Source: Pogonophryne albipinna (taxonomy: Eukaryota; Chordata; Actinopteri; Perciformes; Artedidraconidae). Taken from it: a DNA stretch of 64,000 bases. Under the pieces are notes generated by a model, which ran no database searches, was not told where the DNA came from, and saw nothing but the letters and a program-made list of their open reading frames with translations. The stretch covers positions 22,160,867 through 22,224,866 of the forward strand of contig CM053243.1 of assembly GCA_028583405.1 (NCBI GenBank), in the 5' to 3' direction. Positions 1 to 14,500 of the stretch are shown one piece after another (position 1 is the stretch's first letter; each line of letters starts with the position of its first letter). Position numbers and translations under genes: made by a program.

Positions 1-1305
<1,305 letters not shown>

Positions 1306-2559
1306 GTGCCAGTCTACGTCACCGTGTCCTGTTCTCGCTGCCAGTCAAGGGCCGGGCCAGCAGCCTCTCCTGGGCGACGGGGAGAAGCAGAGTAGGTACG
1401 TCCGGACTGACGGCAGGTTCCTGGTACGTACTGGCTGGAAGACCGCTACCTTGGGCAGCGCTGCCTCTCTCAAAGGTGACGCTGAGTTCCAAGGGCGTCT
1501 CATCAAGTCAAAGAGCATCAGCTGCCTGGACAACAGGCTCTCTATTTATAAACCTCCAGGCCAAACCAAGTCCTTCCAGGAAAGTCAGGAGCAGAAGGAG
1601 CAAAAAGGGGAACTCTCTCCGGAAGATGGATATAATGGTCGGCCCCTGAGTTGTAGCACGCTGTCACTGGGACCTTCCACCAACCAAAGCCACAAGCGCA
1701 CCCTCTCTCTCAACCGCACAGTAGCAGGTGTCCCCCCCGACACAATACGGAAAAAGATCTCAGAATGGGAGTACAGGAGGGTGAGTCTGCCTAGGATGAG
1801 CTTGTGTTTAGATAAAAGAGGAGGGGAGCGTGTAGGGGGCAGTGAGGGCTGCCCCAGCCTGCTCGCTTCTCCCTGCAGCGAGAAAACTTTTGACTTTAAG
1901 GGGGTCCGCAGGATGAGCTCAGCTTACTCTGAATGCTCCTACACCGAGGAAGAGGAAGGAGTTTCAGACAAAGACTGCCTAGGTCGCTTCCAGAAAAGGA
2001 TAAGCAAGACAGACTCCTCAGGAACATTTATACGCTCGCTGTCTGCTCGGAAGGAGACATCAGCGGTCCTCAACAGGATACAAAAGATAGAGCAAGCCAT
2101 GAAGGAGAACCCCAGCCCATCCCCTCCACGCTATCTGAGTAATTGCTATGCTCCAGACAAGACGAGACAGAAGTCTTTTGTGATAGGTGACGACTTGGAC
2201 AGTACATGCACCAGTAAGCGCAGCAGCATATGCTCAGTGGCCACCGAACCAGATGCTGTTTTGGTGTCTGATAAGCTCTCAAAACTCAGACAAAGGTTTA
2301 GTGTGTGCTCCACCAGGTCTGAGAGCCCAGAACTCCCGAGCCAGCAGACCTCTGTGGGCACACCGGTCAACCCCTTACCTAAACCCAAACGCACTTTTGA
2401 GTATGATGCCAAACGGGACCAGAAAAATGTGTCGCCCGCCAATGGACTACCTCCAAACGGAGCCTCTGAGCCTCCCCCACCTCTGCCCTCGACTCCAGCA
2501 CCCGGTGTAACAAGACCAGTAAATATTGAGGGCAGCACCCCAGGGAGACCACAGGACAG
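1306..2559 (+). CDS. dennd2b: dennd2b large N-terminal exon (disordered, proline/serine-rich)
   Basis: This single exon supplies 418 codons, over a third of the visible protein. Landmarks in order are RTLSLNRTVAG, DTIRKKISEWEYRR, PRMSLCLDKR, KTFDFKGVRRMSSAYSECSY, SAVLNRIQKIEQAMKE, NPLPKPKRTFEY and a PPPPLPSTPAP run that resembles SH3-binding sites. These blocks also occur in mammalian ST5. The spacers between them are poorly conserved and rich in Ser, Pro and charged residues, so the region is probably unstructured. The first in-frame ATG inside it is at 1796; a shorter isoform starting there is possible, but nothing in the sequence proves it. Confidence 0.93.
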
Positions 2560-5500
2560 GTGAGAACATCTGTGTGCTTCTGTCTGTAGGCTATTAAATG
2601 CAGTTTCCTTGTGAATGTCATTGTGAAATGTAGTGTTTGACCACGAACACCAACTCAGTATTTCTTCCAAAAAGCAATCTTTGTTCTTATGTTAATTAAC
2701 ATGAAACAATTTCCAACCAGTGAGTCAAACAAACTTTGAATTGGGGAGAAAAGGAGCTCTATTGATGGATTGGAACGTTCTACATGCAGCTACGGAGAAA
2801 AAAAGATGGATCAATGCATCTCTATTGGGTGCTCTGACTTTGTTTGGATGTCTTTGGAGTTTTATAGTTTCTAACATATCTGGTGGAGGAATATAGATCT
2901 CAGGCTAAGTGTTAGCTTTGCTGCTCTTGTAAGAAACACATCAGTGTGTCTGGTTGTGGTGGTTTGTTTTTAGTAAGGACATGAAATATAGATCATTGTT
3001 GAATAAGTTATGTTTCACAACAGACCATTGAAGAAAACAAGAGTTTTGTTAGAGCATTGAGTTTTTGTCACCCTAGCTTTTCTAATGTTATCAAACCGAC
3101 GATCACATTTGTATCATAAAGTATATTCTACTAGATAAGGATCAAATAACGGATTTATTTTAAATACCATCAACACTTTTAGATTCTTCCTGGATCAATA
3201 AAACATATTTGCTAATTTCCACTCCTATCTGATCCACAGTATATATTCAAACAGAAGCTAACGGAAAAATTACTCAACCACAAAATTCATCATTGGATTA
3301 TTGATTATTATGCCGCTTTGTTGTTTAAATATTAGCTGAATCTTGGGTCCTGTAGCCTGGTCTTGTTTTCTTCTGAACATATGGCTCTCAGAATCAGAGG
3401 TACTCCGTTTGAGGGTGGGGCCTCCCCAGATGTAAAATGGGGTTGAATCCATAAATGTTCATCCCTTGGACTTTGTGTTTAACATTCCTGTGGCTCCAGC
3501 TATTTCAGACCAAGTTTAAAAGCCACAAGCTGTTGATGGCGCGACATGACCATACTGTATATCCCTGCACTAATGTAGCACAGTTCCTGTTTAGTGCCTT
3601 GTGACATATGATGGGAACCTTAAACTGTGCAGACAGACAGCAGGAAGTGTAATATATCTGCATGTTTCTATGTAATTTATAAGGAAGTTATTGCAGCTTT
3701 TTTATGGTATATTATAAGTTTCTCTTCATTTCAGCTTTTGAGGGATAAGTCAAAGGGTTTGACTTTCTCTGTTCCTGGTTGGCAAGAGGAGGAGAAGTTA
3801 AACCGTCCTTCTGGACTATTTTTAACATCGTCTGGACTGTTTCAGTTTACACTTATCTGTCTCCACCTTCCTCCTAGTCATTTTGTGTGCGCAAATATAT
3901 AACAGCTATCCCTGTGCTGGTCTGTTCTGTTCTGACATTCTTCATTTCTTCCCAGAGAGTCGTGTGAGTCAGAGGATGCTACAAGTTTGCCATCTTCATA
4001 TCCATCCTCACCGACAGAGAACGGCACAGCAACCACAGGCACGCGGACTCGACCCACTGCTAAAAGCACTTTAGAGGAGAATACTTATGAGGACATAGTA
4101 GGTAAGCACGCTGGTTCACTTGCTTTAAAAAACAGGAGAGAGGAATTTCAGGTCCCCTGATCACTCACTGGCTTCTGTCTTACCCCGGTCACCCTTTGGT
4201 TCAGTTTAAAGCTGATATGATGAATCCATTAATCCATTAGTTGATCAACAGATAATTTGATAGAAAATTAGATGAATCAAGTCACTTATTTAAATTGTTT
4301 TCAGCTTCTTGAATGTGAATATTTGCTGGTTTTATGATGCAACTCATGTTTAGGCATTCATGGGATTTTGGCCTTAAAAGACAGTAGTCATATGTTTTTA
4401 GTAAAAGTGATGTGCCCATGCAGCTTTGCACATTGTAATAAGATAGTTAGGATAGCTCCTCTTCCTGCATCTGCCCCATGTAGACACTCAGTCTGGGCCT
4501 TGAGAGATTAGATTAAAACGCAACATTTGGTTTTATGGGTTGTATTTTACTATAAAGGTTGTCTGTTTGTTGAGCAAACTCACACTAAACTTTGATTGTA
4601 GCGCCTCATCCTCTGACACAGCAACATTGCAAGCGAGTGTATCTCACTGTACAGAGGATCGACTGCAATGGTTGAAATGAGACAATGTGTGTGAAACGCT
4701 AGACTTGTTGAAGAGCCAAAATTCCTTTCCACTAACAAATGACCACAGGCCTTCTGCCCAGTCCAATTGCCTGTTCCCCCAGTGCATACTTAATGTGGTG
4801 GAAATGTGTGTCAGCGTGAGTAAAGTCTCATGCCGAAGCTTGGATTTCAGATGCAGTAAAACGTTTTCACACTCTTTCTCAGCGACCAAATAAAGGGTTT
4901 AACATGCAGGTAGTACATTACTTTATGTTATTTCTACAATTAGCTGCTTTGTTCTCAAATCAGTGATCAGTCTCGTCAGCTTTTTTCCTAAAAGCTGAGG
5001 ATGTGCAGCAGTCTCAGAGAGAGCGTCAGTGCATGACTGGTTTTCACGTGAATCTCAACAAAGCCCCCATTGTTCCCTCAGCACTGTGAGTGTGGAGTTT
5101 GGAGATGCGACTTTTGCCAATCTCTGTGTGTTCCTGACAAAGACATTGCCCCTGAAGAAGTTTGAAATTGCTCCAGCTATTTCAAACAAAGCTTTTAAAT
5201 TGGACTCTAATGCGGGACGGCAGTAGTTTCCACTGGCACTACGCTGTGTTTTACAGGTCAGATGATCCATGTGAGAAGCAGCCACAGCAGTAAATGAGCC
5301 ATGTTTTGGTCCCTCTGTACCCATATTTAAAAATGTCTCACACACACACACATTTTGCCAGAGAGATCTTGGCTTTCTCATCTGCCTCGGTAGGACATAC
5401 ACTCAGATCATTGTGGTTTCTGGCACCTGTACTTGAGGCAAAAATGTTTACCTTTTTAAGAGTGCAATTCATTTGTTACCCATGCTACATTGTTGCTACA

Positions 5501-8500
5501 ATTGAATGATGGATTGTGATATAAGGTGACTCTTTTAAGTGCTTTTCACTAGTGAAGTTGATTCATGGAGTGCTAATGAGTGATTTGTTTACAGTCTGAT
5601 GAATCTTGCCCTGTGCTATGATTCAGCTGTCTGTATCAGAGTCGCGGTCTTGTTCAAAAATCCTTCACTGCAGTAGTTTCCTCACTGACTTACTCTTGTG
5701 AATAAATGTGGGAGAGTGTCCGGTACATGTATTGAGTGATTCAGGTAACAGTTCCACTTAGACAATTACATACAGTACACACTTAGACCTGTTAAATGAT
5801 TTTGTTATTCTTTGGTAAGAAAAATAATTGATGTCATTTATAAAGCGTGTTTCATACACATAGATTCAAGTTGCTGTACAGAAAAGTTAGAACACTAAAA
5901 TACAAAACTAGAATAAAACATTACCATTTAGTTAAAAAAGCTTGAGAACAAGGCTTCCAGTCTGCAATGGTTGGGGAATTCCTCAGACTTTTGGTGTAAA
6001 ATGTGCCATGTGCATTATCCTACTTTCTCAGTGTGGTCACAATCAGACTCTCCTAAAGACAGCCACACTCTATGGTTTGTGGTGCCGCCAAATGTTTTTA
6101 CAAAACTATAACCTATTTTCTCTTCACATGCACATTTCTGTTTACCACTGAATGGGCGAGTGGTTTCACTATACTGTAGCGTGTCCACTTTATGGGGTAA
6201 ACTGATACTGACGTTGTTGGTGTAGTTTGTTCTGTGCCTCGCCCTGCCCAGAGAGCCCTTTGTGTACACAGAAATGTACAATCACAGTGTGCAGCCGAGG
6301 TGTGTCCACTCCCCGCGTAATGCTGTGTGTCTGCGGGGTGTTTCACAGAGATCTGGATGTTTGTAATCAGAGGAGTAGATTAGTACCCTCCAGTACATAA
6401 GCAGCTCTGCAGACATATCATTTTCTCAGCAGGCTCTCATTACAGCATTGCTTCAGTTTAATGGAGTTGCAGCACAACGTGGGGTCACACTAAGCCGTCT
6501 TTTTCTGCTCCTCAGCTTTAATGATGCACAGAAAATAACTCCAGTACGCTAATTCACTCTGGGACTCAACGTAACGCTCTGAAAATCCCTGGCAGTGTAC
6601 ACTGTTTGCCTGTGTGCAGGGGTGTGTGTATTTACCTGAGACAGGCTCAATAATTAACCCAAAAATAGATAACTGAACAAAGCCCTGTCTGTAGGTAAAG
6701 CTTTTTAAAACACACACTCGCTGTTTGAGATGCTGAGTTCACCGGGTTTTTCCTTTATATACTCAGGAAGAAGGAACGCAGCTACCAAATATATTTTTTT
6801 GTTCTTTTTCTCCTTTCTGCTGACAGATAACACTGCTGTTCTTTCTTTCATAAGTTCCCCTCATGCATTTCGATGCCATCTGGCTCTGTTTTTATTCTTC
6901 ACTGTGGTTTCTTCACTTTCTCACAACCTTTTTCAGACCCTGCCAAAGAGCTATTCTCAGAGCACATGTCTGAATAGACATGGACTGTGGTGTTTTCTCT
7001 TTATTGAAGTTGGCCCTCTGCCAGGTGACATCAGTGAGAGCCGTGCAGCGCTCTGTAATGCTCCTTTCCTTTTTCTTTCCTTTATTCACTGAAGTACATC
7101 TAAAGTGCATTGACAATTTCTGGACTCATTATCATTTCTTGAGGTACAGTCAGTGATGAGTTTAAAAAAAAGTCCTTAATATTAATGAATAATTGAGGCC
7201 TCAGTCAAAGTAAAAGCTGTGTTTCTTTATCTGCATTATTCTGCATATTTCTATTGTTTACTTTATGTTTTGAATCACATGGCATGTGAAAATGTTTTCC
7301 TTTTCCATTTTTAGGATATTTTACAATGATACACTTTCACATTTCACAAGAAAGAAAAAATAGGTATTTCAATTGAGGTTAATGTAATCATTTAAACATT
7401 AAAGTTAAGAGCCTAAGAGGCCGATCCTCCTCTCAGCAGACAGTGGACTCTACATGCCTGCAGAGTGACTCACTCAGTGTTGTGTCCAGGAGTTTCAGCT
7501 GGGCCCGCTGGGGCCTGTGGGGCCCAGAGCCAACAGTAACTGTTTGGAAATGGGAGTTCACTAGGGCCGGCTGACCCTTGACTTACCTTTCATGACTCAT
7601 CTCTTCTCAGACTAGACATGGGGAGGCTCTTTCGTGCCCCTGACACCTTTTACTCCTCTCCATTTACCCTCTTTGACCCTGTAGCCTCATCTGTCTTCTG
7701 TTGAAAATACTGTCTATGAGCTAGCTTCACTGTTGATATTTGAGCTACACTGAATACTTGCTTCATGCCCACAGAGAAGGAAAACCCATATGAGGATGTC
7801 GACCTGAAACGGAAGAGTTTAGGTCGGAAGTCTTGTCTGCTGGAGAGCAACAGATCGTGGACCACCATGGACAGGATGCTGAACTCTCCACCTCAGGTAA
7901 GTCATAAGCCTGTGGGAATCAACAGCACTAATGTGTTTTCCTGTAGTGAACATAACACACATGTTTTTTACTGTGCTAACACGAACCCCCTCAGGTGATC
8001 CTTTAAAGAATCTCACAACTAATTTGTGGCACTACAGGCAACAGTTTAGTGTGTTTAGACCTGCTGATTCTCCATAGAAATTCACATGTGGCTACCTCAC
8101 GTAAACACAGAAGCATTTGTCTCACTATATAAAGTGGAGACCCCCATTGTTACTGGTAGTAGCAACAAGGTCACTTTAATACTGCAGCGAATACTTCTTG
8201 AGCAGCTACTTTCTCAGGAATACAACAAAATGACAACTTCTGTATCTGTACACAGTGCAGCCAAACCATTGCTTTTTTATTTTTTAAATAAAGATGTTAG
8301 TCAATAATTGTCAGTCATGCCCCCTATTCCCTTCATGTCTTCGCCAATTATTTTTGTTTTCCACACAAGAAGGAGCTGAGGAGTCGTATGTGTGAAGCCT
8401 GTTACCTGCATCGCTTTAACTAACAGCTCACTGTGGCTGCTCCTTCTTTTATCATTACTGCCCGCTAAATGTCAAACGTATCCGCTTTTCAGCAAGTGTC

Positions 8501-11500
8501 CTGTTTTGCAACCACATTTTGATACGTTGCACAAATACATTACATTTCCAATCAGTGCTTGTGCTCCCCTGGTTAAATGGTCGATGTATCCTAACATAAA
8601 TGAGGTTGGATAACCATTTATAAAAAATGAATTAATGAAATGTAATAAAAAAAAATCCCTTATGTATTCTTTTCTCTCTCACTAGCTGCCATCTAAACCC
8701 AGCAGTCAGTCCCTTCGCCTCCCCGGTCCGAGCGACAGGAAGAGCCACCGGATGTCACAGTTGTCCAAACGCTACAGCCACGATGAAATGCTGCTTCTCC
8801 CCCAGCGGAGTGTATCTACGCTGCCCTGTGGCCTGCTGGATGAAAGCCTCTGTAGCACCAGTGATAGCCTGGCCTCACACAGGCACTGGAGGATCCCCAA
8901 GGTACACACCACTAGATCCTACACAAACACCCTCACTAAGTCCTTGCAGAGCTCCGACTGTGATCTCTCCCTTTCCCGCTTCACAGACCAGCTCAGGTTT
9001 CTGTAAGTCAGATCCGGATCACTTGTAATTCCCCAGTTTGGAAAAGAGGTTTTTAAATCACAGTGCCTCAATGTGGATTATTACTTCTTTGGTTTCTAGT
9101 GTGGTACTTTTTTCTCAAGAACTCGCATTGAAGTTTTTCAGTTAACCTTAAAGCACAGTATAGTATTTATTTTGGCCGTGAACACCCACTACTTCTTTTA
9201 TATTTCATCAAAAGAAACAAAACTTCAGATCCCTCAACAGAGAATTTCCTCTTTCCTCTGTTTACAGCTGGTCCAGAGGATCAACTCCATTTACTGCACT
9301 AAACGTGGGAAGAAGAGGCTGAAGAAGCTGTCAATGGCCAATGTTGAGACTGCATCTCTGAGAGGTAAGAGGTCTCTTTATTCCCTTTATCCACTGGACA
9401 GATAAGTGAGTAAATATTTGCGTCTCCACCACCCACATAGAGTTTTTGCTGTGTCTCTTTCTTGATGTAAACAAATGTTTGTGAAATTGCCCTCTGACCC
9501 GTACAATATCTTCTTGTCTGTCTCATGTTTGCCCGCAGATGACAACAGTGAGAGTGAGAGTGACTCTGATGACAGGTTCAAAGGTGAGTGACCGCTGCAT
9601 TCGTTTATTCAACGATGAGGTGATACCCTGCTGTCAGGTCTGATCATTTCCTTGGAGCTGTTTTTGTGCACTGGCTTCCCAGTTTTGTATTCAACAAGTG
9701 ACCCTGTGTGAGCAGACAGACCACAGGATTGTAACTGAAACATTTGCCATATGCACGGATTATCAGTAGACCATACCACATTCATCACATGTCTGGATTC
9801 AATGACAGGAATACCGAAGAGATTTAGTGATGTTCCCTCTGTTTGGTCTTTTAGTAACAGTGAATTAAACCCATACCTATAACATTTAGGCTGCATCTAC
9901 ACGGAGACGAAAACGAAAACTAACCAAATTCTATATCAAAAAAGTCTTCCGTCCACACCACATGTGTCAAAATCAAGGCCCGGGGCCCAAATCAGGCCCT
10001 TGGTGGATTTAATTTCGGCCCGCAGGATAATTTGTAATTACTATTAGATCTGGCCCGCCGGTATATTGCACACACACCTTCACTCAATCCTGAGGATTTC
10101 CTCAGCTCAGAGCCTGACCCCAAACATTGATGAACTTGCACCCAAGATGAGATGCCAAGTATCTGGCTTGAACTAGCATCACAGAGCAGCTAACTGAGTT
10201 TCAATGGATGTTTCCTTCTGCACTTTTTTTTCTTGCGACAACAGGGCATGTTTGGTTTTTTCTTTGGGGGAAATTGTTTTTTTGAAGCTGTTGTTGGCCT
10301 GTGGAAAAATGTATTCATAAGAAATGACTCTGGAAAAGCTGCAGATAGAGCCATAAGAAATGAATGCAACTGATTATTTAATTTTTAATGTTGTTTTTAT
10401 AGGCAATAATTTAAGCTTTGTTAGTTCCAGGTTTAATATGTGCAATAAGTTCATTTCAATAAGTTTTGCAATAAACTTGAACCAGTCCGGCCCTCGACTA
10501 GTACCGATTTTTCTATTTTGGCCCACTGTGTATTTGAGTTTGACACCCCTGGTCCACACGGTATCGGCTCAAGAAACGTGTCCGTCCACACGAGAACGCT
10601 CGACCCGCTGGAGACGCTGTAGTATATATGCTGGGCCTGTAAGTGCCGTGGCTCTGTACTTCCGCCACAAAATACACCAAAAGCAGCGAAGAAGACCCCC
10701 CGAACATGGTTGCCATGGTTGCCTGGTTGCCTTTCTGTTTATTCTCCGCGGTGGATTTTGCAACATGTAGTTCATGTAGTTCTCCATTTTGCACAAACAT
10801 CTGTAGCATGGTCAGTAGCAGTAGCTACTGACAGTAGCTGCTGTCAGTAGCATGGTCAGTAGCTACTGACAGTAGCTACTGACCATGCTACAGCAGTGAG
10901 CAGCAGAGGTGGGGAGAGGCGGGGCTATGGCTTCATCGTTATCATGAAATGATCGTATAGGACGTACACACGGAGCCGTTAGGCCCCCCAGAGCGTTTCG
11001 TCTGCAGATCTACCCACCTTGGGACCCGTTACCGTTTGAGGGCTCCGTTTCCGCAGTTCCGTTACGGCCTCGTGTGGACGAACCATCCATACGATAGAGA
11101 ACTGTAGCAGATAAAACCCTTTTTCGTGTCCGTGTGGACGGGGCCTTAAATTCATGACTGCTGATGGTTATTATCATATGAACCCTAAATTCATATATTG
11201 AACTGTAACTTGTGAAACTAGTTGAGATTGAGTCTGTTTGTCCTTTTAGCTTCTCAACCCTCGCATATTTCTGGCCTTGACATTTGTGCAGTAATTTGTC
11301 ATTGTCAGTTGGTGTGTATGTGTAAGGATGTGTGAACATGTAAATATCTCCAGACCTCAGAGTCCAGAACAAAATCCTTTCAGAGAAACAATAATGTATA
11401 TCGTATTGTATTTATATATGTATTATTGTCTGCTTCCCTCCTCAGCTCACACACAGAGGTTGTTGAAACTGCAGTCCATCCTGCGACGGGCCCCCAGCTA

Positions 11501-14500
11501 CCGAACACTGGAGCTGCAGCTCATTGAGTGGCAGGAGAGAGAACTCTTTGAGTACTTTGTGGTTGTTTCACTAAAAAAGAAACCCAGCAAAAACTCCTAC
11601 TCGCCAGAGGTCACCTACCAGTTCCCCAAGGTAAGAGCCTGTTAGTCATAATAACAAAATCCATCCCTTAAAATGCTTCAGAGGTATGTTTGAGCCCAGG
11701 AATTATAAATCAAAAATACTAGATGTCATTGCACTAGTGTTATCCAAAGCTTACAATGAGTTGGAGCCACGTTTTTATCATTATCTAACGATGTAGACAG
11801 CTGTTAGTCTGTTCTTGAGACTGAGGAAGGTTACAAAAACAATGTTTATTAGCATAAAATCTAGGGCATGGTCTGGAAGTGGTCAGCTCCAAAGCTCTAA
11901 TTGTGTTGTTAAATCGTAAAAAACATAATAAAAAGAATAATATTTAAAAATAGATAAAGTAATGCATTTGGATAACGGAGTTCAAACTCTAACATTTCAG
12001 CAGCACAGCACGAAACAGTTTGACAGGATATATTGTCTGAATAATAATAATAATAATAATATATTTTATTTATAAGCGCACTTTTCATTTGCGTAAACAA
12101 AACTCAAAGTGCTACAAAATTAAAAAGGGTGAAACAAAACAACAAAAACAATAAAAATAATAAAAAAACAATTTTAAAAATCTAGTTAAAGGCTATTCTA
12201 AAAAGATGCGTTTTTAGGCCTTTTTTGAAAGCCTCCACAGTCTGTGGTGTCCTCAGCTGGTTTGGGAGGGCATTCCACAGTCTCGGAGCAGCGCAGCAGA
12301 AGGCTCGGTCTCCCATGGTCTTCAGTTTTGTCCTTGGTGGGATGAGGAGGTTTGCATTTACTGTAGGTTCCTCGTGGAGGTTTGTGGGGTGAGCAATTCC
12401 TTGATGTAGGAGGGAGCATTTCCATATATGCACTGATGAGTGAAGAGGGTGATTTTGTAGTCAATCCTGAGTGAGACCAGGAGCCAGTGCAGTGATTTGA
12501 GGATGGGTGTGATGTGTTCGTACTTCCGCACTCTCATCAGGATCCTAGCAGCGGTGTTTTGGATGTATTGCAGCTTCTGGATGTTCTTGCTAGGAATCCC
12601 AATGAGAAGTGCGTTACAGTAGTCCAGCCTGGAGGAGACATAGGCGTGGACAAGCTTTTCAGCATCTGGCAGACTGAGTGTGGGGCGGAGTTTCGCAATA
12701 TTTCTCAGGTGGTAGAAAGAGGTCTTGCATATTTGCTTGATGTGGGCCTCAAAGGTCAGATGAGGATCCATTTTAACTCCGAGATTGGTAACCGTTGATG
12801 AGAGTGGAATGTTTTGACCGGAGAAGGTGATGCTGGTGATGGCGGATGAACAGACCTGATTGAGGAGTGCCAATAAGAATGGCTTCAGTCTTGGAGCTGT
12901 TTAGCTGGAGGAAGTTGTGCTTCATCCACACCTTTATCTCCTCCAGGCATGTGGTTATTGTGGATGATGGCAGAGGTGCAGAGGGGGTTGGGTTTGCTCT
13001 GATGTAGAGCTGTGTGTCATCAGCATAGCAATGGAAAGATATTCCATGCCGGCTGATGACACGACCAAGGGGGGATATGTATATGGTGAAAATGGTGGGG
13101 CCGAGGACTGATCCTTGGGGGACACCGCAAGTCACAGAGTGAGTTCTTGATTTAGCCGCTCCCAAGGTGACGTGCTCAGTCCTCCCGGTGAGATAGGAGG
13201 TGAACCAGTTTAAGGCAGAGTCAGAGAGTCCAATTGTAGTGTGAAGACGGTGGAGTAGGATGTCATGGTCGACGGCACGGAATAAGTGGAGATGAAACAA
13301 GATGAGCTGTTTTGATTTTCACAACCCAATTTTAATCCACTTAATTCATATTTGACAGTCTGAAAGATGTTTATGTTAATGCCACAGATAAAGTGTCATC
13401 TAGAAATAACGTGTTGGAACAAGAGTTGATTATGTACTGTAGGCTTTACAAAGTGTTCCCACTTTGAGCATGGATGACTTTAGAACTGTGATTGCTGAGA
13501 GGTATGACAGTGATGTCATTGTTTTGGTGAACGTGAAAAAGTAAAAATATATTTATATTTTAACTTTTCAGATGTTATTTGCAGGTAGTTGACAAGTTAA
13601 GGCTGCACAGGCGGCTAAGATTTATTGCAATGAGCCTGAGGAGTCTTGGGAGCCTGACGGATAAAAATAACCTGGATCCATTTCTGTGGCCGGGAAGTGT
13701 TTTTAGTTATTCAAAGATATTTTTTCAAGTTATTTAAGATTTGGTTCAGTAGAAGTAGCCCTTGGGAGAAGTTAATCTCTGTCTGACAGGGAAACACTCA
13801 CTTTGTTGTTGTTGTAAGTGAGGACTGAGGGGGCAAAGGTTTAACCTTGTAAGGAAGAAATGTTAGTCTGGTCAGTTATTGGTCACGCTGGCATCCAAGG
13901 CGATCTTAAAAAAGGAGGACAGTTATCTGAAGGAGAATGAGCTTAATTATCTCTTCTCCCTTTACTTTCCTTTCCTTTCCTCTCCTCTCCTCTCCTCTCC
14001 TCTCCTCTCCTCTCCTCTCCTCTCCTCTCCTCTCCTCTCCTTTCTTCTCCACTCACAGCTAGAGCGACCCACCAAGCAGATGAGGGAGGCCGAACAGAGA
14101 CTCAAAGCCATTCCTCAGTTTTGTTTCCCAGATGCAAAAGACTGGAGTCCTGTGACTGAGTACTCGAGGTATGGATGAAAGTCTTCCTAATTCAGGGTCA
14201 AATTATTTTTCACTAATACCTCATTCACACCAACGGTGTTTCGGGGCCGGTTCGGAGCTGGAGCTTGAAAAGCACCGGGTTTTCCTCTTCACACCGCAGC
14301 GGAGCAGCCTCTTAGCTCCGGAATCCGGTTCGTTTCAAGCACCTAAAAATTGTCCGGCCAGAGCAAAAGCACCACATACGTCACGCTTACGTCGAGGCGG
14401 GGGCAGGGGCAGGGGCGGGATCAACTCCTGAACAACAACAAGAAGCCCGCGTTTTATCCAGCTTGTACACAACGATGGAGAAACTTAACAAGCAGCAGTG

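Larger units (their letters stand above)
9889..11145. mobile_element. Harbinger-like non-autonomous DNA transposon (TTA target duplication)
   Basis: The ends are inverted repeats. The left end reads GGCTGCATCTACACGGAGAC, and the complement of the right end reads GGCCCCGTCCACACGGACAC; both continue into GAAAA-rich sequence. The flanks carry TTA on both sides (9886-9888 and 11146-11148), the 3-bp target size typical of PIF/Harbinger elements. No transposase reading frame survives. A younger hAT element is inserted inside, so the original element was about 650 bp. It lies in a dennd2b intron. Confidence 0.75.

Noticed and set aside
1781..1790. Strong donor-like AGG|GTGAGT inside the large dennd2b exon
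   Set aside because: Splicing here to the next exon at 3956 would be out of phase and hit a stop at once, while the exon continues with family-conserved sequence (PRMSLCLDKR).
12514..12798. Plus-strand frame of 94 codons
   Set aside because: It is the antisense shadow of the L2 LINE reverse transcriptase on the minus strand.
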